In this document: one piece after another, positions 11,215-21,400 of the stretch | Layout: the number at the start of each line of letters is the position of its first letter | How positions within the stretch are numbered: the first letter of the stretch is position 1 | Source of the DNA: Scolanthus callimorphus | Lineage: Eukaryota; Cnidaria; Anthozoa; Actiniaria; Edwardsiidae | Assembly: GCA_033964015.1 (NCBI GenBank) | Contig: CM066912.1 | Location: forward strand, 14,791,399-14,855,398 | DNA length: 64,000 nucleotides | Direction: 5' to 3' | Notes under the pieces: model-generated | What the model saw: the letters and a program-made list of their open reading frames with translations, nothing else | Database searches by the model: none | Told to the model about the DNA's origin: nothing | Translations under genes and position numbers: made by a program

Positions 11215-11465
11215 GTCGTGCTCGGTTCCTGTTCGTGTCAGGCTTATCGATAACGATGTGCAATGACCACGGAAATCAGGCTCTTGCGATGCTCGTGTCA
11301 CGCTCTTGTCAGGCAGGACAGTACTAGGGCATGAGCCTGACACTGTCTTGCTAAGCACTCACGAGCAGGACAAATTTTATGTCAGGCTCGTGTCCTTTCG
11401 AAGTCAGGTCCTTATAGCAAGATTTCGGCCGGAGACAGGCGGGATTCTGGCTCTGTCAGGGTCAA
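11215..11465. repeat. Degenerate GTCAGGCTCGTGTC repeats, right cluster
   Basis: Reverse-complement partner of 9305-9645, ending in a TTCGGCCGGAGACAGGCGGG block. The pair would bound a ~2.15-kb foldback element. Positions 11466-12664, which follow, hold no recognised gene; there are only TCACATGTGAA pairs near 11726-11764 and AT microsatellite near 12590. Confidence 0.6.
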
Positions 11466-12667
11466 AACTTTCGTACGGGAAGCAATCCATTTTGATAAAT
11501 TTTACATGTTTGCTATATGAATGACTGCACAGGGATACCAATTTTATCTTCGAGTGTTCAAAATTTATTATTTGAGCCCCCGGAACATGAGATACATTTT
11601 TAACACAAGAAGATAAAAGTTGTAACTCCAAGTGGTCAAGTCATATGTTCTGTTTATTATTAGACATCAATGAAATACCAAATTCGCTTGAAAATCAAGC
11701 ATCGAGCATTAGGCAAGTGTGTGATTTTCACATGTGAAATAACAAGTTTTTTTCACATGTGAAGATATCAAGTGCTCGTGCGGGGGAGCACCCGGTATTT
11801 CATTTGTGTTTACTCATTTTGGTTTCTATTTTGTTATAATTTTGTTTAGAACAAAGTGTGAGAAGTGTGCTTCGCATGTGAAATAACATCAGAAAAAATG
11901 TTCTTTTGTCATCATTTTGCCCCAAACAGTGGAAACATTGTGCTATATTGAGTTGACAGAGGCAGAAAAGTATCATAAATATTTTTAGGGGGGAGGAAAA
12001 GTTCTACAATTTTTACACATTTGTCTGACTTATGGAAAAATGTGTGGTTCCAAAAATATCCATACCCCCCATGGAAGTGTGTTGAAAAGTGTGTTTACAA
12101 CCTCCTAACAGGATGTTCAGCACATGCAAATGTTGAGGAATGATCTTTCAGTTTTTGTTTATTTAATAACACTATCAATTAAAATATATTGTTAAAAGAA
12201 AAAAACAACTCTTATTGTTCTTTTTTATAGATGCTTCTCCAGCCAAAAACAATGAAAGGAAAGACTCAAGCCTTCCTATAATATGGACTTGTGTATTCAG
12301 CAAAGTTTGAAAATTTACAGTTGTGCAGAAATAATGGAATCCATATTTTGTACATATGGAAGTTGATTTCTCCCTGCGCCGTCAGGTTAGTAAACTCACC
12401 CTTGAGTGAAATCTCATTCTTCTGTGTGTCTGGCATGAACGCTTCTTTACGAAAGGACATTGAATTTAATGTATGTATGATGTTTGTATGTGTGAATGTA
12501 ATTTATGATATTTTATGAAAATGGTACTAAAATTTAATGCTATTAATGTAAGATATAAAGGTAGGGTTGTGCCGATAAATGTAATAAAAGATATATATAT
12601 ATTTAGAACATGACCAATGCCACTCAGCCAATCAGCAACCGGCATTTGCGTCCCCTATATCCCATAG

Positions 12668-12906
12668 AAACTAAAGCGTCAAGCGGCGAGGGCATTGAAC
12701 AATAGGGAAAATTAGGGGTTTGTACATAGTCTTTAGTATTCATGCTCATAGTCATTAATATTCTCTGGTTGCACCTTGCATTTTCATTGTTCTCCTGAAG
12801 AAGAACAAAGAAAACCAAGGTGCAACATAGAGAATACTAATGACTATGGGCATGAATACTAATGACTATGTACAAACCACACCCTGTTCTTCCCTCGCCG
12901 CTTGAC
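12668..12906. mobile_element. Foldback MITE, about 240 bp
   Basis: Long imperfect hairpin. GTCAAGCGGCGAGGG at the left pairs with CCCTCGCCGCTTGAC at the right, and GGTTTGTACATAGTC pairs with GACTATGTACAAACC, down to GGTTGCACCTT/AAGGTGCAAC near the loop. Non-coding. Target duplication not resolved. Positions 12907-13167 are AT-rich with nothing recognised. Confidence 0.75.
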
Positions 12907-14099
12907 ACAACCAACTCTACAAAATAAAGGAAAACATTGACTTCATTGTCATCTTTTGCAAAATAGCCCTTTATTACAAGTCTCCAACATCTTTCTATAA
13001 CAAAACAAAAAAAATCAAAATTAGTACATTATCAACATTGCAATTTGTTTATAATAAACACGTTTATAAGACTTCGAAGTTTTATTAGGCAAAAAATTAA
13101 AAACCTTAAGTTAAGTAAAATAGTAACCGCAAAAACACATGCACATTTTCCCGTAGTAATCAAATAATCCTCCAGATTTATAGAAAAACCTTTCAAATGT
13201 TGGACAAATGCAATTCTAGGTTGTTTTGACCTGTTATCAAGACGATGGAATTGGGTTGCGATTTGAGCTATTTTCTTGTCAGAGAAGTGGCCAGCAAGCG
13301 TGCGAGAACCCCTCAGAACATAGCTTTTTGTTCTGTAGTTCAGCATAGCAAATACCTAAAAGTTTCTCCACGAATATATTGCATTTTGATGTTCCCTTTT
13401 GATGTATAACGTGTATTTTTAAGGGAAAAACTTCCACCTTTCGCATCAGTTTATTGTCTGATTCACTCAACTCTTGGCTGTCTCGAGGCATTTGAAGAAC
13501 ATTTGAGTCTCAAATTGCTAAAACAAACTTCGAATTTTGCCAGCCTCGAACATCAGCGCTCTTGCAATTCTCATAAGAAAGCCCGGGAATAAACAGATTG
13601 TCAATTCAAAATGTTTTACCAAATGCTCCGCTGTAATGCGACTTCTGAGTTCAATTTCCGGTGTTCGATCCAAACTTTACGGATTTACGAATTCTGATAA
13701 CGAGACCGAGATTTTATGTACGCTTTCCTGTTTCTACTTTTTCCTTGGGCCATAGGAGTCGAGGAATCCATTACAAAAGCTTGCGATAGAATATTTTCAT
13801 TTCTTACCTGACTTCGGGAACGAAACCTGTCAGCAACTCCAGTATGGCCAGTTTCAACTGCTATCGTCTCAAAACATACACTTGGAAATTAATTAGAACA
13901 ATGCATGCACTCAAAACAAACCGCTTTGTCGGTAGATCTTTTCATTCACAAGGCTTTGATTGACACTACTATTGTAAAAAGCCTTGGATGAAGTATGGCT
14001 CTGAACAATGCTCTGTAATGATGTTGATATGTCAATGACAAGCTAGCACAAAAACTTTCAAAAGACTTTCTTCGTGGCATTGATCATGTTCTAAAAAAG

Positions 14100-14230
14100 T
14101 TAGAGAATGGACGCTCGTGTCCTATGGGAAATAGACCACTAATGAACAAAAATCTGCTCGCGCTAACGCGCTCGCAGATTTTTGTTCATTAGTGGTCTAT
14201 ATCCCATAGAACACTCTCGCCATTCTCTAA
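14100..14230. mobile_element. Near-perfect hairpin MITE, copy 1
   Basis: TTAGAGAATGG...CCATTCTCTAA bound a 131-bp sequence that folds almost end to end (GACCACTAATGAACAAAAAT pairs with its complement), with loop CGCGCTAACGCGC. The duplicate lies at 22332-22463. Non-coding. Confidence 0.8.
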
Positions 14231-14484
14231 CCCTTACATAGTGTTTAGCGTTTTGTAGTTTTCTATGACTACGTGACCTCATTTAATTTAGAATTTTATG
14301 ACCAAAAGCAAATCAAGAAGTTTGGCTTCGGTTATTCATCATTGTCAACCTATCTGCTTATGATCAAGCTGCAAAACTGCAGGTAACCGATGCAGGTAAT
14401 TCACTTAACAATAAAGTTCTAGATGTACGGAAAGTTTAAATAAATACATAGATTCACATTCAGTTACTATTCTATAGGTAAATT

Positions 14485-14614
14485 CATTGCCTGACGAGGG
14501 AATTCCACGCTAAATTTCACGCGAAAAACCGATATCGCTCGAGTCGCGCAGCGACGAGAGCGATATCGGTTTTTCAAGTGAAATTTAGCGTGGAATTCCC
14601 GAGTCAGGTAATGG
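14485..14614. mobile_element. Hairpin MITE with GATATCGCTC stem, copy 1
   Basis: Palindrome of about 130 bp: GGGAATTCCACGCTAAATTT pairs with AAATTTAGCGTGGAATTCCC, and AAAACCGATATCGCTC pairs with GAGCGATATCGGTTTT. A related half copy (ATTACCCGACGAGGGAAGTC) lies near 15416-15475. The duplicate is at 22718-22847. Confidence 0.8.
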
Positions 14615-16393
14615 ATTTTCTTTGAATCCCATGCCGGACATTTTTAGAGAATAAGTCTAAATTTAAGGGAATTTGACAGTGGATTTCGAGTGCTTGAAAG
14701 CCGCGCTAGTGCGAAAGCGATAGAATTTTCTGAATCTCAAAACGAAAGTCCCTTGAAATTAGGCTTTGCTGCAATAGCGAATCTTTAAAACATGAAATTA
14801 CAATATATAAATGTTTAGATGAGAGAATTCATTCAGTTCAGTGTTCAGTGTTCTGATTCAGTTCAGTGTCAACACACTGAAAGTGGACTGAAGCCAATTT
14901 GACTATGAAAGCGATCGAGTCTACAAAGAGTTTCAAATGATTTGAATTAGTAGAATTATCTTACTGATCGGAAATGTTTTAACTTTTAAAGCTTACTTGT
15001 TTGATTTCTTGTTCCCTTACGGCTTTCTGTCTCCTTTATTCATGGTAAAAAGTGCAGCTCCTGTAGTGTTTTTCGTTTTGCATGTGCTTTCCACCTCTAA
15101 CATTTGACAGAACTTTATAATCGATGACAGAACTTTTAAGTCGAACTAGCCAACAGCTTCTCGTTGAAATTATCTTGTAAAGTAAATATCTGGACATTGC
15201 CTTGCATACCCAGGGTAGAAATACCCGAAACGTTGGAGGAACCAGAGAGATTTTGTTTCCAAAACTTGTTGTGTTGACCAGACGAGAGTTTTGTGTCTTG
15301 TGGAGGCGCGTGTGTGCCCACGTTTCACAAAGCGCGCGAAAAACTGTGATACGAAAAATGGAGATAAATACATTTCCCCTGCTTTTATCGTAGCTAACTT
15401 CTATAGGTAAATCCATTACCCGACGAGGGAAGTCCACACTAAATCTCACGCGAAAATCGATATCGCCGCGACGAAATTTAATTTCGTAGAAATTTAATTT
15501 CGTGGGCGTCCTGTGTTTTCATTAGATTCTACTTTTGCAGCCATGTAATTCCACAAAAAATCTCCCTCGATTTCAGCCAATCAGCGCGCGAGATAGAGTC
15601 ATAGCATGGGATTCTAAGTAGTATTTCTGGAAACAGAAGTTCAGAAAAAGATTAAGCTTGGTTTTACATATTGCTGACTGCTACACATGTAGGAAATGTG
15701 GTTTTAACAAGTGTTATTACAGGATTGGCAAGGTTTTCAGAAAACAGGAACAAATGAATTGCATTCTTCTCGTTGAATTTCAAAGTTTTGACAAGGAGTT
15801 TAGTTTGTAATTGAAAAGGGTAGCGCATTCCGATAGGAACTATTGTTAGTTATTTAGCTGTTTTCATAGACGTACGTTCCCCAGAGAAAATGAATGACAG
15901 GTTTTATTCAACCATGATTTACAAAGGTCCAAACAAAAAATATACAGCTTGAGTGCATTCATTTGTTAGCAGAACACGAAGTATGTCTTTTGTTTTCGTA
16001 CAAAACAGCCAGGCCAGTCAATCGAGTGGCTTTTTTTAAAAGCGCGACTCATTCAAACGGTATTTTCGTTTGTACCACGCACTGACTGCTACTAGTCAAT
16101 TTGCATAACGCCGAGTAACAACATGGATCGGAACTGCTTCAAGCTGGAGTAACTGAAGGCAAGTTTCAGGTATTTTGCGCTCGTTGGTTGTTCTCTAAGA
16201 TAAGATATGTAAACGATTTCATCTGTATTTTCAGGTTTACCTGCTTGAACACACTCTATGGGCCAGGAACCAAGCAAGTAGGCTGGACAAACGCTTTATG
16301 GTTCAAGTCGGTTCAAGTGAAGGCGTTTCTCGGATATGGTGTTTTGTGGCGTTCAACGGGATTCGCGCATAAAGGATAATCATACAGGAGCAA

Positions 16394-16527
16394 ATAGAGC
16401 GGATTTCAGATGACTGTCGTGAGTTATTCGCAATTACTTTGTAATTACACCTATAGGTTTTATTCAGAATTGCTGTAATCACGTTGCGATTGGTCTCACT
16501 ACAGTCATATGAAATTCGCTCTATTTA
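16394..16527. mobile_element. Short TIR MITE, copy 1
   Basis: AAATAGAGCGGATTTCAGAT at the left pairs with ATATGAAATTCGCTCTATTT at the right, about 134 bp in all. The inner part contains GCGATTGGTCTCACTACAG, a motif also seen near 1120, 3866 and 7850, so the family is repeated in this genome. The duplicate is near 24626-24759. Confidence 0.65.
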
Positions 16528-16714
16528 ACAATTAGACAGATAGTCATATAGATGCATAAACTGAGATTATTGGTGTTTTTTTTTTTCTCGGGATAAGTGT
16601 ATGGATTTGAATTCACTAGGAAAAGAGTTTGGGGGTGACTAGATTGGGTAGCGGTAAGTAGAATGTCCATGTATTTAACTGAGTTAAATACCTAATGTTT
16701 ATTTTATGAGGTAT

Positions 16715-16718
16715 TTAA
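16715..16718. other. Empty TTAA insertion site in copy 1
   Basis: Reads GAGGTATTTAACTCTGTATA. In copy 2 the same sequence is split at TTAA by a 3,802-bp element with TTAA on both sides. This single TTAA is therefore the pre-insertion state. Confidence 0.92.
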
Positions 16719-16890
16719 CTCTGTATATACCCGGGATGTTCCACTTACAGCTATTCAATTCTTTTCATCAGCCCCTCTCTTCCCTAGAGAATTTCAAATC
16801 CCTTCCCGGCTTTAAGTTACTTGCGAGGTATGTACGTTAGTTGGAGACCTCAAAAACACAATGGAAACCGTGTCAATCATGTAATAAGCA

Positions 16891-16988
16891 GTTAATTACC
16901 TCGATTCTCGGCAATAACCCAAATACATCCCGCGGGCCTACGGCCCTTGGATGTATTTGGGTTATTGCCTCGAATCTCGGTAATTAAC
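16891..16988. mobile_element. Hairpin of about 98 bp, copy 1
   Basis: GTTAATTACC...GGTAATTAAC with GCAATAACCCAAATACATCC pairing with its complement around a GCGGGCC/GGCCC loop region. The duplicate is at 28929-29027. Confidence 0.75.
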
Positions 16989-17011
16989 TCTTACTTGACC
17001 ATGGCAGGATA

Positions 17012-18085
17012 ATAGCGGAGCTCCAGCGCGGGCCGAAGGCCCGCGCAAGCGGAGCACCATACCTAAGGAAAAAACGTATACTATCGAGTTGATTTTTGAA
17101 CGTCACGGGCATTATGGTTCATTTTGATGACGTCATTGATGGCGTGAGGGAACGTGACTTTGGTGTAGAGTTCCTCTGATGGTCTTTGAAAGTTTGTCCA
17201 AGTTTGGCTTCTATAGAAGCTTCCCTTCGAGAGATATGATTTTTTCTTTATTTTTCTGGTATTAAACCTATAGCGTACGCCGTCCGGTGGTGTCCGTCCG
17301 TCCGTCCGTCCGTCCGTGTACACATGGGAACCCTGTGGTATGCAAAGAAAAATCATATCTCTTCAAGGGAACATGCTAAGACAACCATACTTGGGATATT
17401 TGTCTATGTCACAAGAGGAGGTCTGTAACACGGTCACGTGATGTGACGTCATCGATGACGTCATCTATGCTTGAAAAATTAATATCTCGTGAAGGGAAGA
17501 CTCTAAAACAACCAAACTTTGGTAGTGTAGTCTAGGTCATCAGATGAGCGAAATGAAGTGGTCACGTGATGTGACGTCATCGATGACGCCATCTATGCTT
17601 CAAAAATTAATATCTCGTGAAGGGAAGACTCTAAAACAACCAGATTTTGGTAGTGTAGTCTAGATCATCAGCTGAGCGAAATAAAGTGATCACGTGATGT
17701 GACGTCATCGGTGACGTTATCTATGCTTGAAAAATGAATATCTCGTGAAGGGAAGACTCTAAAGCAACCAAACTTTGGTAGTTTGTAAGGTCACCAGGTG
17801 AGCGAAATGAAGTGGTCAGGTGATATGACGCCATCTATGCTTGAAAAATTATTCTCTTTATTTCACTTTTGAATCATTCCATTTGGAGGGATTAATACCT
17901 TAATTTTTCTGATGGAGGTTTTTATCTCACTTGACAGGATGTTTATTTTCGTCCCTGTATTTGTATTGTGTCAATGCAGCAACATACCGAAGAAAACACT
18001 GTTGTATACATGTCAAGAGACATTTTTTCTTAAAAAGCCTATAGTATATAAACACAGAAAGTTTTATAACCAGGAGCTCCGCTTT
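17012..18085. mobile_element. GCGGAGC-ended element with CRE-rich repeats, copy 1
   Basis: Left end AATAGCGGAGCTCC is followed by a GCGCGGGCC/GGCCCGCGC hairpin and GCGGAGCACCATACCTAAGG. The right limit is inferred from GGAGCTCCGCTTTTA at 18073-18087, the complement of the left tip. The interior has a (GTCC)n microsatellite (17287-17316) and ~128-bp tandem units (17385-17850) whose CACGTGATGTGACGTCAT core falls at 17435, 17563 and 17691. A similar left end occurs at 54501. The duplicate begins at 29041. No transposase seen. Confidence 0.5.
17385..17850 (+). repeat. 128-bp tandem units with TGACGTCA palindromes
   Basis: Three full units and one decayed unit. Each has a CACGTG E-box-like palindrome and one or two GATGACGTCA motifs matching the CRE/ATF consensus. 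The motifs are seen directly; any regulatory role is inference. The duplicate is at about 29400-29870. Confidence 0.8.
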
Positions 18086-18686
18086 TAGCCAGTGGCTAAA
18101 TCTATATATTATGCTTAACCATGGAGTATCGTGTTTGACCATGGTTTTCCATGATTGGCTACGTTTCTTGCAACCATGGTCCACCATGTTTGACCATGGT
18201 AGCTGGACCATGGTCAAACATGACTTACCATGTTTCGCCATGGTTGACCATGTTTCAAATCAACATGAATAGCTGCAGGAGATTTGTGAAGCAACCATGG
18301 TCAACCATGTTCCCCCATGGTAACTGGACCATGGTCGACCGTGGTCAACCATGGTCTGCCATTGTCTATATGTCGCAGTATTCAAACCATGGTTGACCAT
18401 GGTTAAATCTGGTGCAATTTAACGCACATGGTCGACCATGGTCAACCATGGTATTTTCATTGCCAAAACATGGTTGACCATGGTCCAAAACCATGGAAAA
18501 CCATGGTCAAATCATGGTCGACCATGGTTCAACCGTGGTTGTGAGACTGGGGTAAGTACGTTCATTAGCACATCAAATCTAAAAGGGTTTTGAAGAGAAA
18601 GCTACTGTTGCAATTTGTTCCGGGTCAAAATGCAATATTACTGGACTAAATATATAGATTTAAGCAATGCCTAAAAGCGGAACTCC
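18073..18686. mobile_element. TIR element enclosing a CCATGG array, copy 1
   Basis: GGAGCTCCGCTTTTAGCCAG plus TGGCTAAATCTATATATT at the left is matched by AATATATAGATTTAAGCAAT and GCCTAAAAGCGGAACTCC at the right. Between them, 18118-18540 carries about 25 ACCATGGT palindromes in both contexts (GACCATGGTC, AACCATGGTT), ending in GTGAGACTGGGG. A solitary copy of the same TIR lies at 58457-58496. In copy 2 the left TIR has lost 24 bp. Confidence 0.65.
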
Positions 18687-19223
18687 AATCATACACACCT
18701 CACGTCTTACTCATAGGGAGCTCACCTTTACAGTTTAAATTAAGAAAATTCATGTTACCATTATATGGCGATGATAGTATTAGCGCGTTCAGATTAGCTA
18801 ACAAGTCGCGGTTTACGAGCGACAAAAGATAATCTCCTTGAAATAAAAATGAAAAATAAGATTTTCAGCGAAATCCACAACAAAGAATACTTGACATAGT
18901 ATTTGTCTCATTGTACTAGCTAAATCTAACATGTGACAAAGGAAAATTAAGGCTAGAATATCAGAAATGGCCTGCTTACATAAGGCAAATCAGGGCCAAA
19001 AAGTCAAGCTTACTCAAAACTATAATTCGAGTTTAGTTTACAGTTGACGCGGTTTCCAATGTTATTCGTAGGGAATTAACTCGGATAATGGCTCTCAACA
19101 AACTAAAGTCGGGGAGGGATTTGAATTCTCCAGGGAAAGGTTGGGGTTGATCAATAGAATTGAATTGAATTTCTAGGTAAATATATTGCTCATTATGGAT
19201 TCATAGGTAAGTATATGGCTCAT

Positions 19224-20277
19224 TAGTATATACTACACGGGAACCTCCATAGATCGCGCGTTTTGATTGGTTCGCTATCTCGGGATAATGCCACAATATT
19301 CCGAGATCGAAAGCATTATTCCGAGATTGAGAAGCCCGAGTGCAAGTGGTTCGGATATTTTTACTTTCTAAAGGAACTATTTGATTCGAAATGCAACGGA
19401 AAAATCATTCTCAATTAACTTATGTTGTCTCTTTAGTTTTTCAAGGTGAATCAGAGAGAGAATGTATTTCTTGAACTTCGAAAATGTGCTGTTCTTGTTT
19501 TTCAGTTCTTCAGAATCACAGAGATCGATGATTCGTTCACGGCACTTTTGCGACGAATTACATTCACAACAACATATTAATTAAGGCAATTTTGTCGAAA
19601 ACATATCTACTTTGCCGAACATTTACATGTACCTGTAGGTTGGAAGGGACAGTAAATCGTAGAAGCCAGTCATTGAGTGCAGTTTAAGAGAGAATTTCAG
19701 TTAAGCTTACCGTCGACTTTTTGATTCGCTTGATCGCGAGCCATCCGACATCAAACGTATTTAAAGTGGTCTGTCTTAGTTTTATGAACAAGGTCTTCCT
19801 CGTTGTCCCAGAGTTTGAAGATGTTAATTTCCCAATTTCTGTTTGAATATTCAAAACGAATCTTGAATTTATCTGCCAGCAGGTTGAAAAATATAGTCAT
19901 CCATCGGTGGTGAAATGGCGACCAAAGGCAAAGTGTTTTCAGCGAAGCAACTCTGCAGTTTCACAATCCATAATCCAAGGCACAAAATGCGAATTTATCC
20001 CTTGAATCCATCCTTGCAACCTTCTAAAACTTAAATCGTTTATCGTAGTCGATATTAAGGTTTTAAAACAAGTGTTTTCTAGCGTTTTTGCTTCTCTAAA
20101 ACAGCAGCAAGTTTCCACCATGTGTTCAGTAGCCGAATGCTTGTAGTGAAGTCTGACGTAATGTCACGTGCGTGACAGACGTCACGCATACAGAAAGAGG
20201 CTACAAAATGTCGGCAAATGCCACATTTATAAGTGTCGTTCGGATATTTTTGGAGTGTTCCCGTGTAGTATATACTA
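19224..20277. mobile_element. TIR element, TAGTATATACTACACGGGAAC ends, copy 1
   Basis: About 1.05 kb bounded by TAGTATATACTACACGGGAA and its complement TTCCCGTGTAGTATATACTA. The outer TA could be a mariner-type target duplication. Inside are CCGAGAT repeats near 19280-19345. Weak minus-strand frames (19939-20354) match nothing I know. The duplicate is at 31237-32286. Probably non-autonomous. Confidence 0.6.
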
Positions 20278-20295
20278 AAACAATTATTCTCCTCA

Positions 20296-20372
20296 GGCTC
20301 AGTGAATAATGGCGAATAGTCCCCTCGACCTCCGGTCTTGGGAATATTCGCCACTATTCACTTCGCCTTCGA
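20296..20372. repeat. GTGAATAATGGCGAATAGTC hairpin, copy 1
   Basis: Inverted pair CAGTGAATAATGGCGAATAG / ATTCGCCACTATTCACT around a CCTCGACCTCCGGTC loop. The duplicate is near 32305-32381. Beyond it, 20373-21089 holds an unsupported 129-codon plus frame (20478-20867) with no recognised domain. Confidence 0.6.
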
Positions 20373-21089
20373 AATGCCAAAGTTTTACCTAATGCTTCAA
20401 CATCATGCTTCTTTTCTCAAAAGATAATAGGGCTCTAGCTTAAAATCAGCCAATTCATGAAACCAATCACACAGTAAATGTTGCAATCAATTTCAACTCA
20501 CCGCTTGATTGAAGTTAGGCCTTTTCCCTGTAGTACTTTGAGAATACAAGTAACGCTCGAACAAAGCGATGATCAGCATAGCGTAAAAGCGACAGGACAT
20601 TTGCCATCCAGAATTGAGCAAGATCGGAGACACACTCCAAGCCATGTTGTAGCACTATACCGTTGCTTTATTTTAGCGGGTTCAGTACGAAAATTGCGAA
20701 TTGGCCAATCATATGTGACCTCAGCTCGAACCATGTTTCGCTCGGTCAAAGTGCAAGTGACGCCTGTAAGCAGCAGTTTATGCATTGATATTTGCATGCT
20801 ACGCTGTGAATCCTTTTTACTTATATTTGCAATTGAAATTATCGACTTAGCACTTTTCTATATTTGAGTTATCTCCAATTCGAACTCTCGAACTAAAGGA
20901 ATTCGTTTGAAATTAGTCATACGTTCTCTTCAAAATGTGACAACAGTGATCTTCTGTGTTATACTTGGTTATGTGCATTTGCCTTTGGTTATAATGTACC
21001 AGCGTGTCATATTTTAAATTGCAAGTAGTTGAATGGCTATTGTGTCTTATGTGCCTTGGTGGAGTCAAATATTCTACTATTTCAGACCT

Positions 21090-21400
21090 CTGTCATATGT
21101 TTGCACTTTTTTTTTTACTTTTTGTCATATGTGTCTGACTGAGTCATATGTTGAGGTTGATATATGACATACCCTAGACCAGTTTTTGTCATATGTTCGG
21201 CCGTGGTAACGAGTTCTCGAGTTCTGTCATAAAGAGATACATATGACACCCCAAAAGTGAAACATATGAATTGCATCTTTGTCATATGATTCAATTCCTG
21301 TCATATGTTGCCACAGGCTAGCGCTTTTTCTGTCATATATAAAAGGCTTGTTGTCATATACATGTCATATGTTCTCTTGGATTGTCATATATTCCCGAAG
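21090..21400. repeat. GTCATATGT repeat cluster, copy 1
   Basis: About 13 occurrences of (T)GTCATATG spaced irregularly by 10-45 bp. The cluster is cut at TTCCCGAAG, exactly where copy 2 begins. In copy 2 it continues past the duplication edge to about 33545, so copy 1 holds a truncated cluster. Confidence 0.85.

Larger units (their letters stand above)
13168..21400 (+). repeat. Tandem duplication, copy 1 (8,233 bp)
   Basis: Begins TCCTCCAGATTTATAG at 13168; the same sequence restarts at 21401, and the two run collinearly to the TTCCCGAAG end. Differences are few: scattered one-base homopolymer indels, a handful of substitutions (for example TCAACACAC near 14870 versus TCGACACAC near 23103), a 24-bp segment present only here (about 18086-18109), and one 3.8-kb insertion only in copy 2. 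No protein-coding gene is recognised; the content is stacked small repeats listed separately. Confidence 0.95.

Noticed and set aside
13032..13491. Minus frames starting MLNYRTKSY and MPRDSQELSE, repeated at 21385-21724
   Set aside because: They recur only because the DNA is duplicated. No domain, splice structure or codon pattern supports coding.
17081..17356. 91-codon minus frame containing DGRTDGRT
   Set aside because: The motif is the translation of the (GTCC)n microsatellite.
18151..18396. 81-codon frame rich in GPWSNM/PWSTM, with a minus-strand twin
   Set aside because: Both are translations of the CCATGG array.
20478..20867. 129-codon plus frame, repeated at 32518-32877
   Set aside because: No recognisable family, a shifted start in the second copy, and an overlapping opposite-strand frame; most likely chance.
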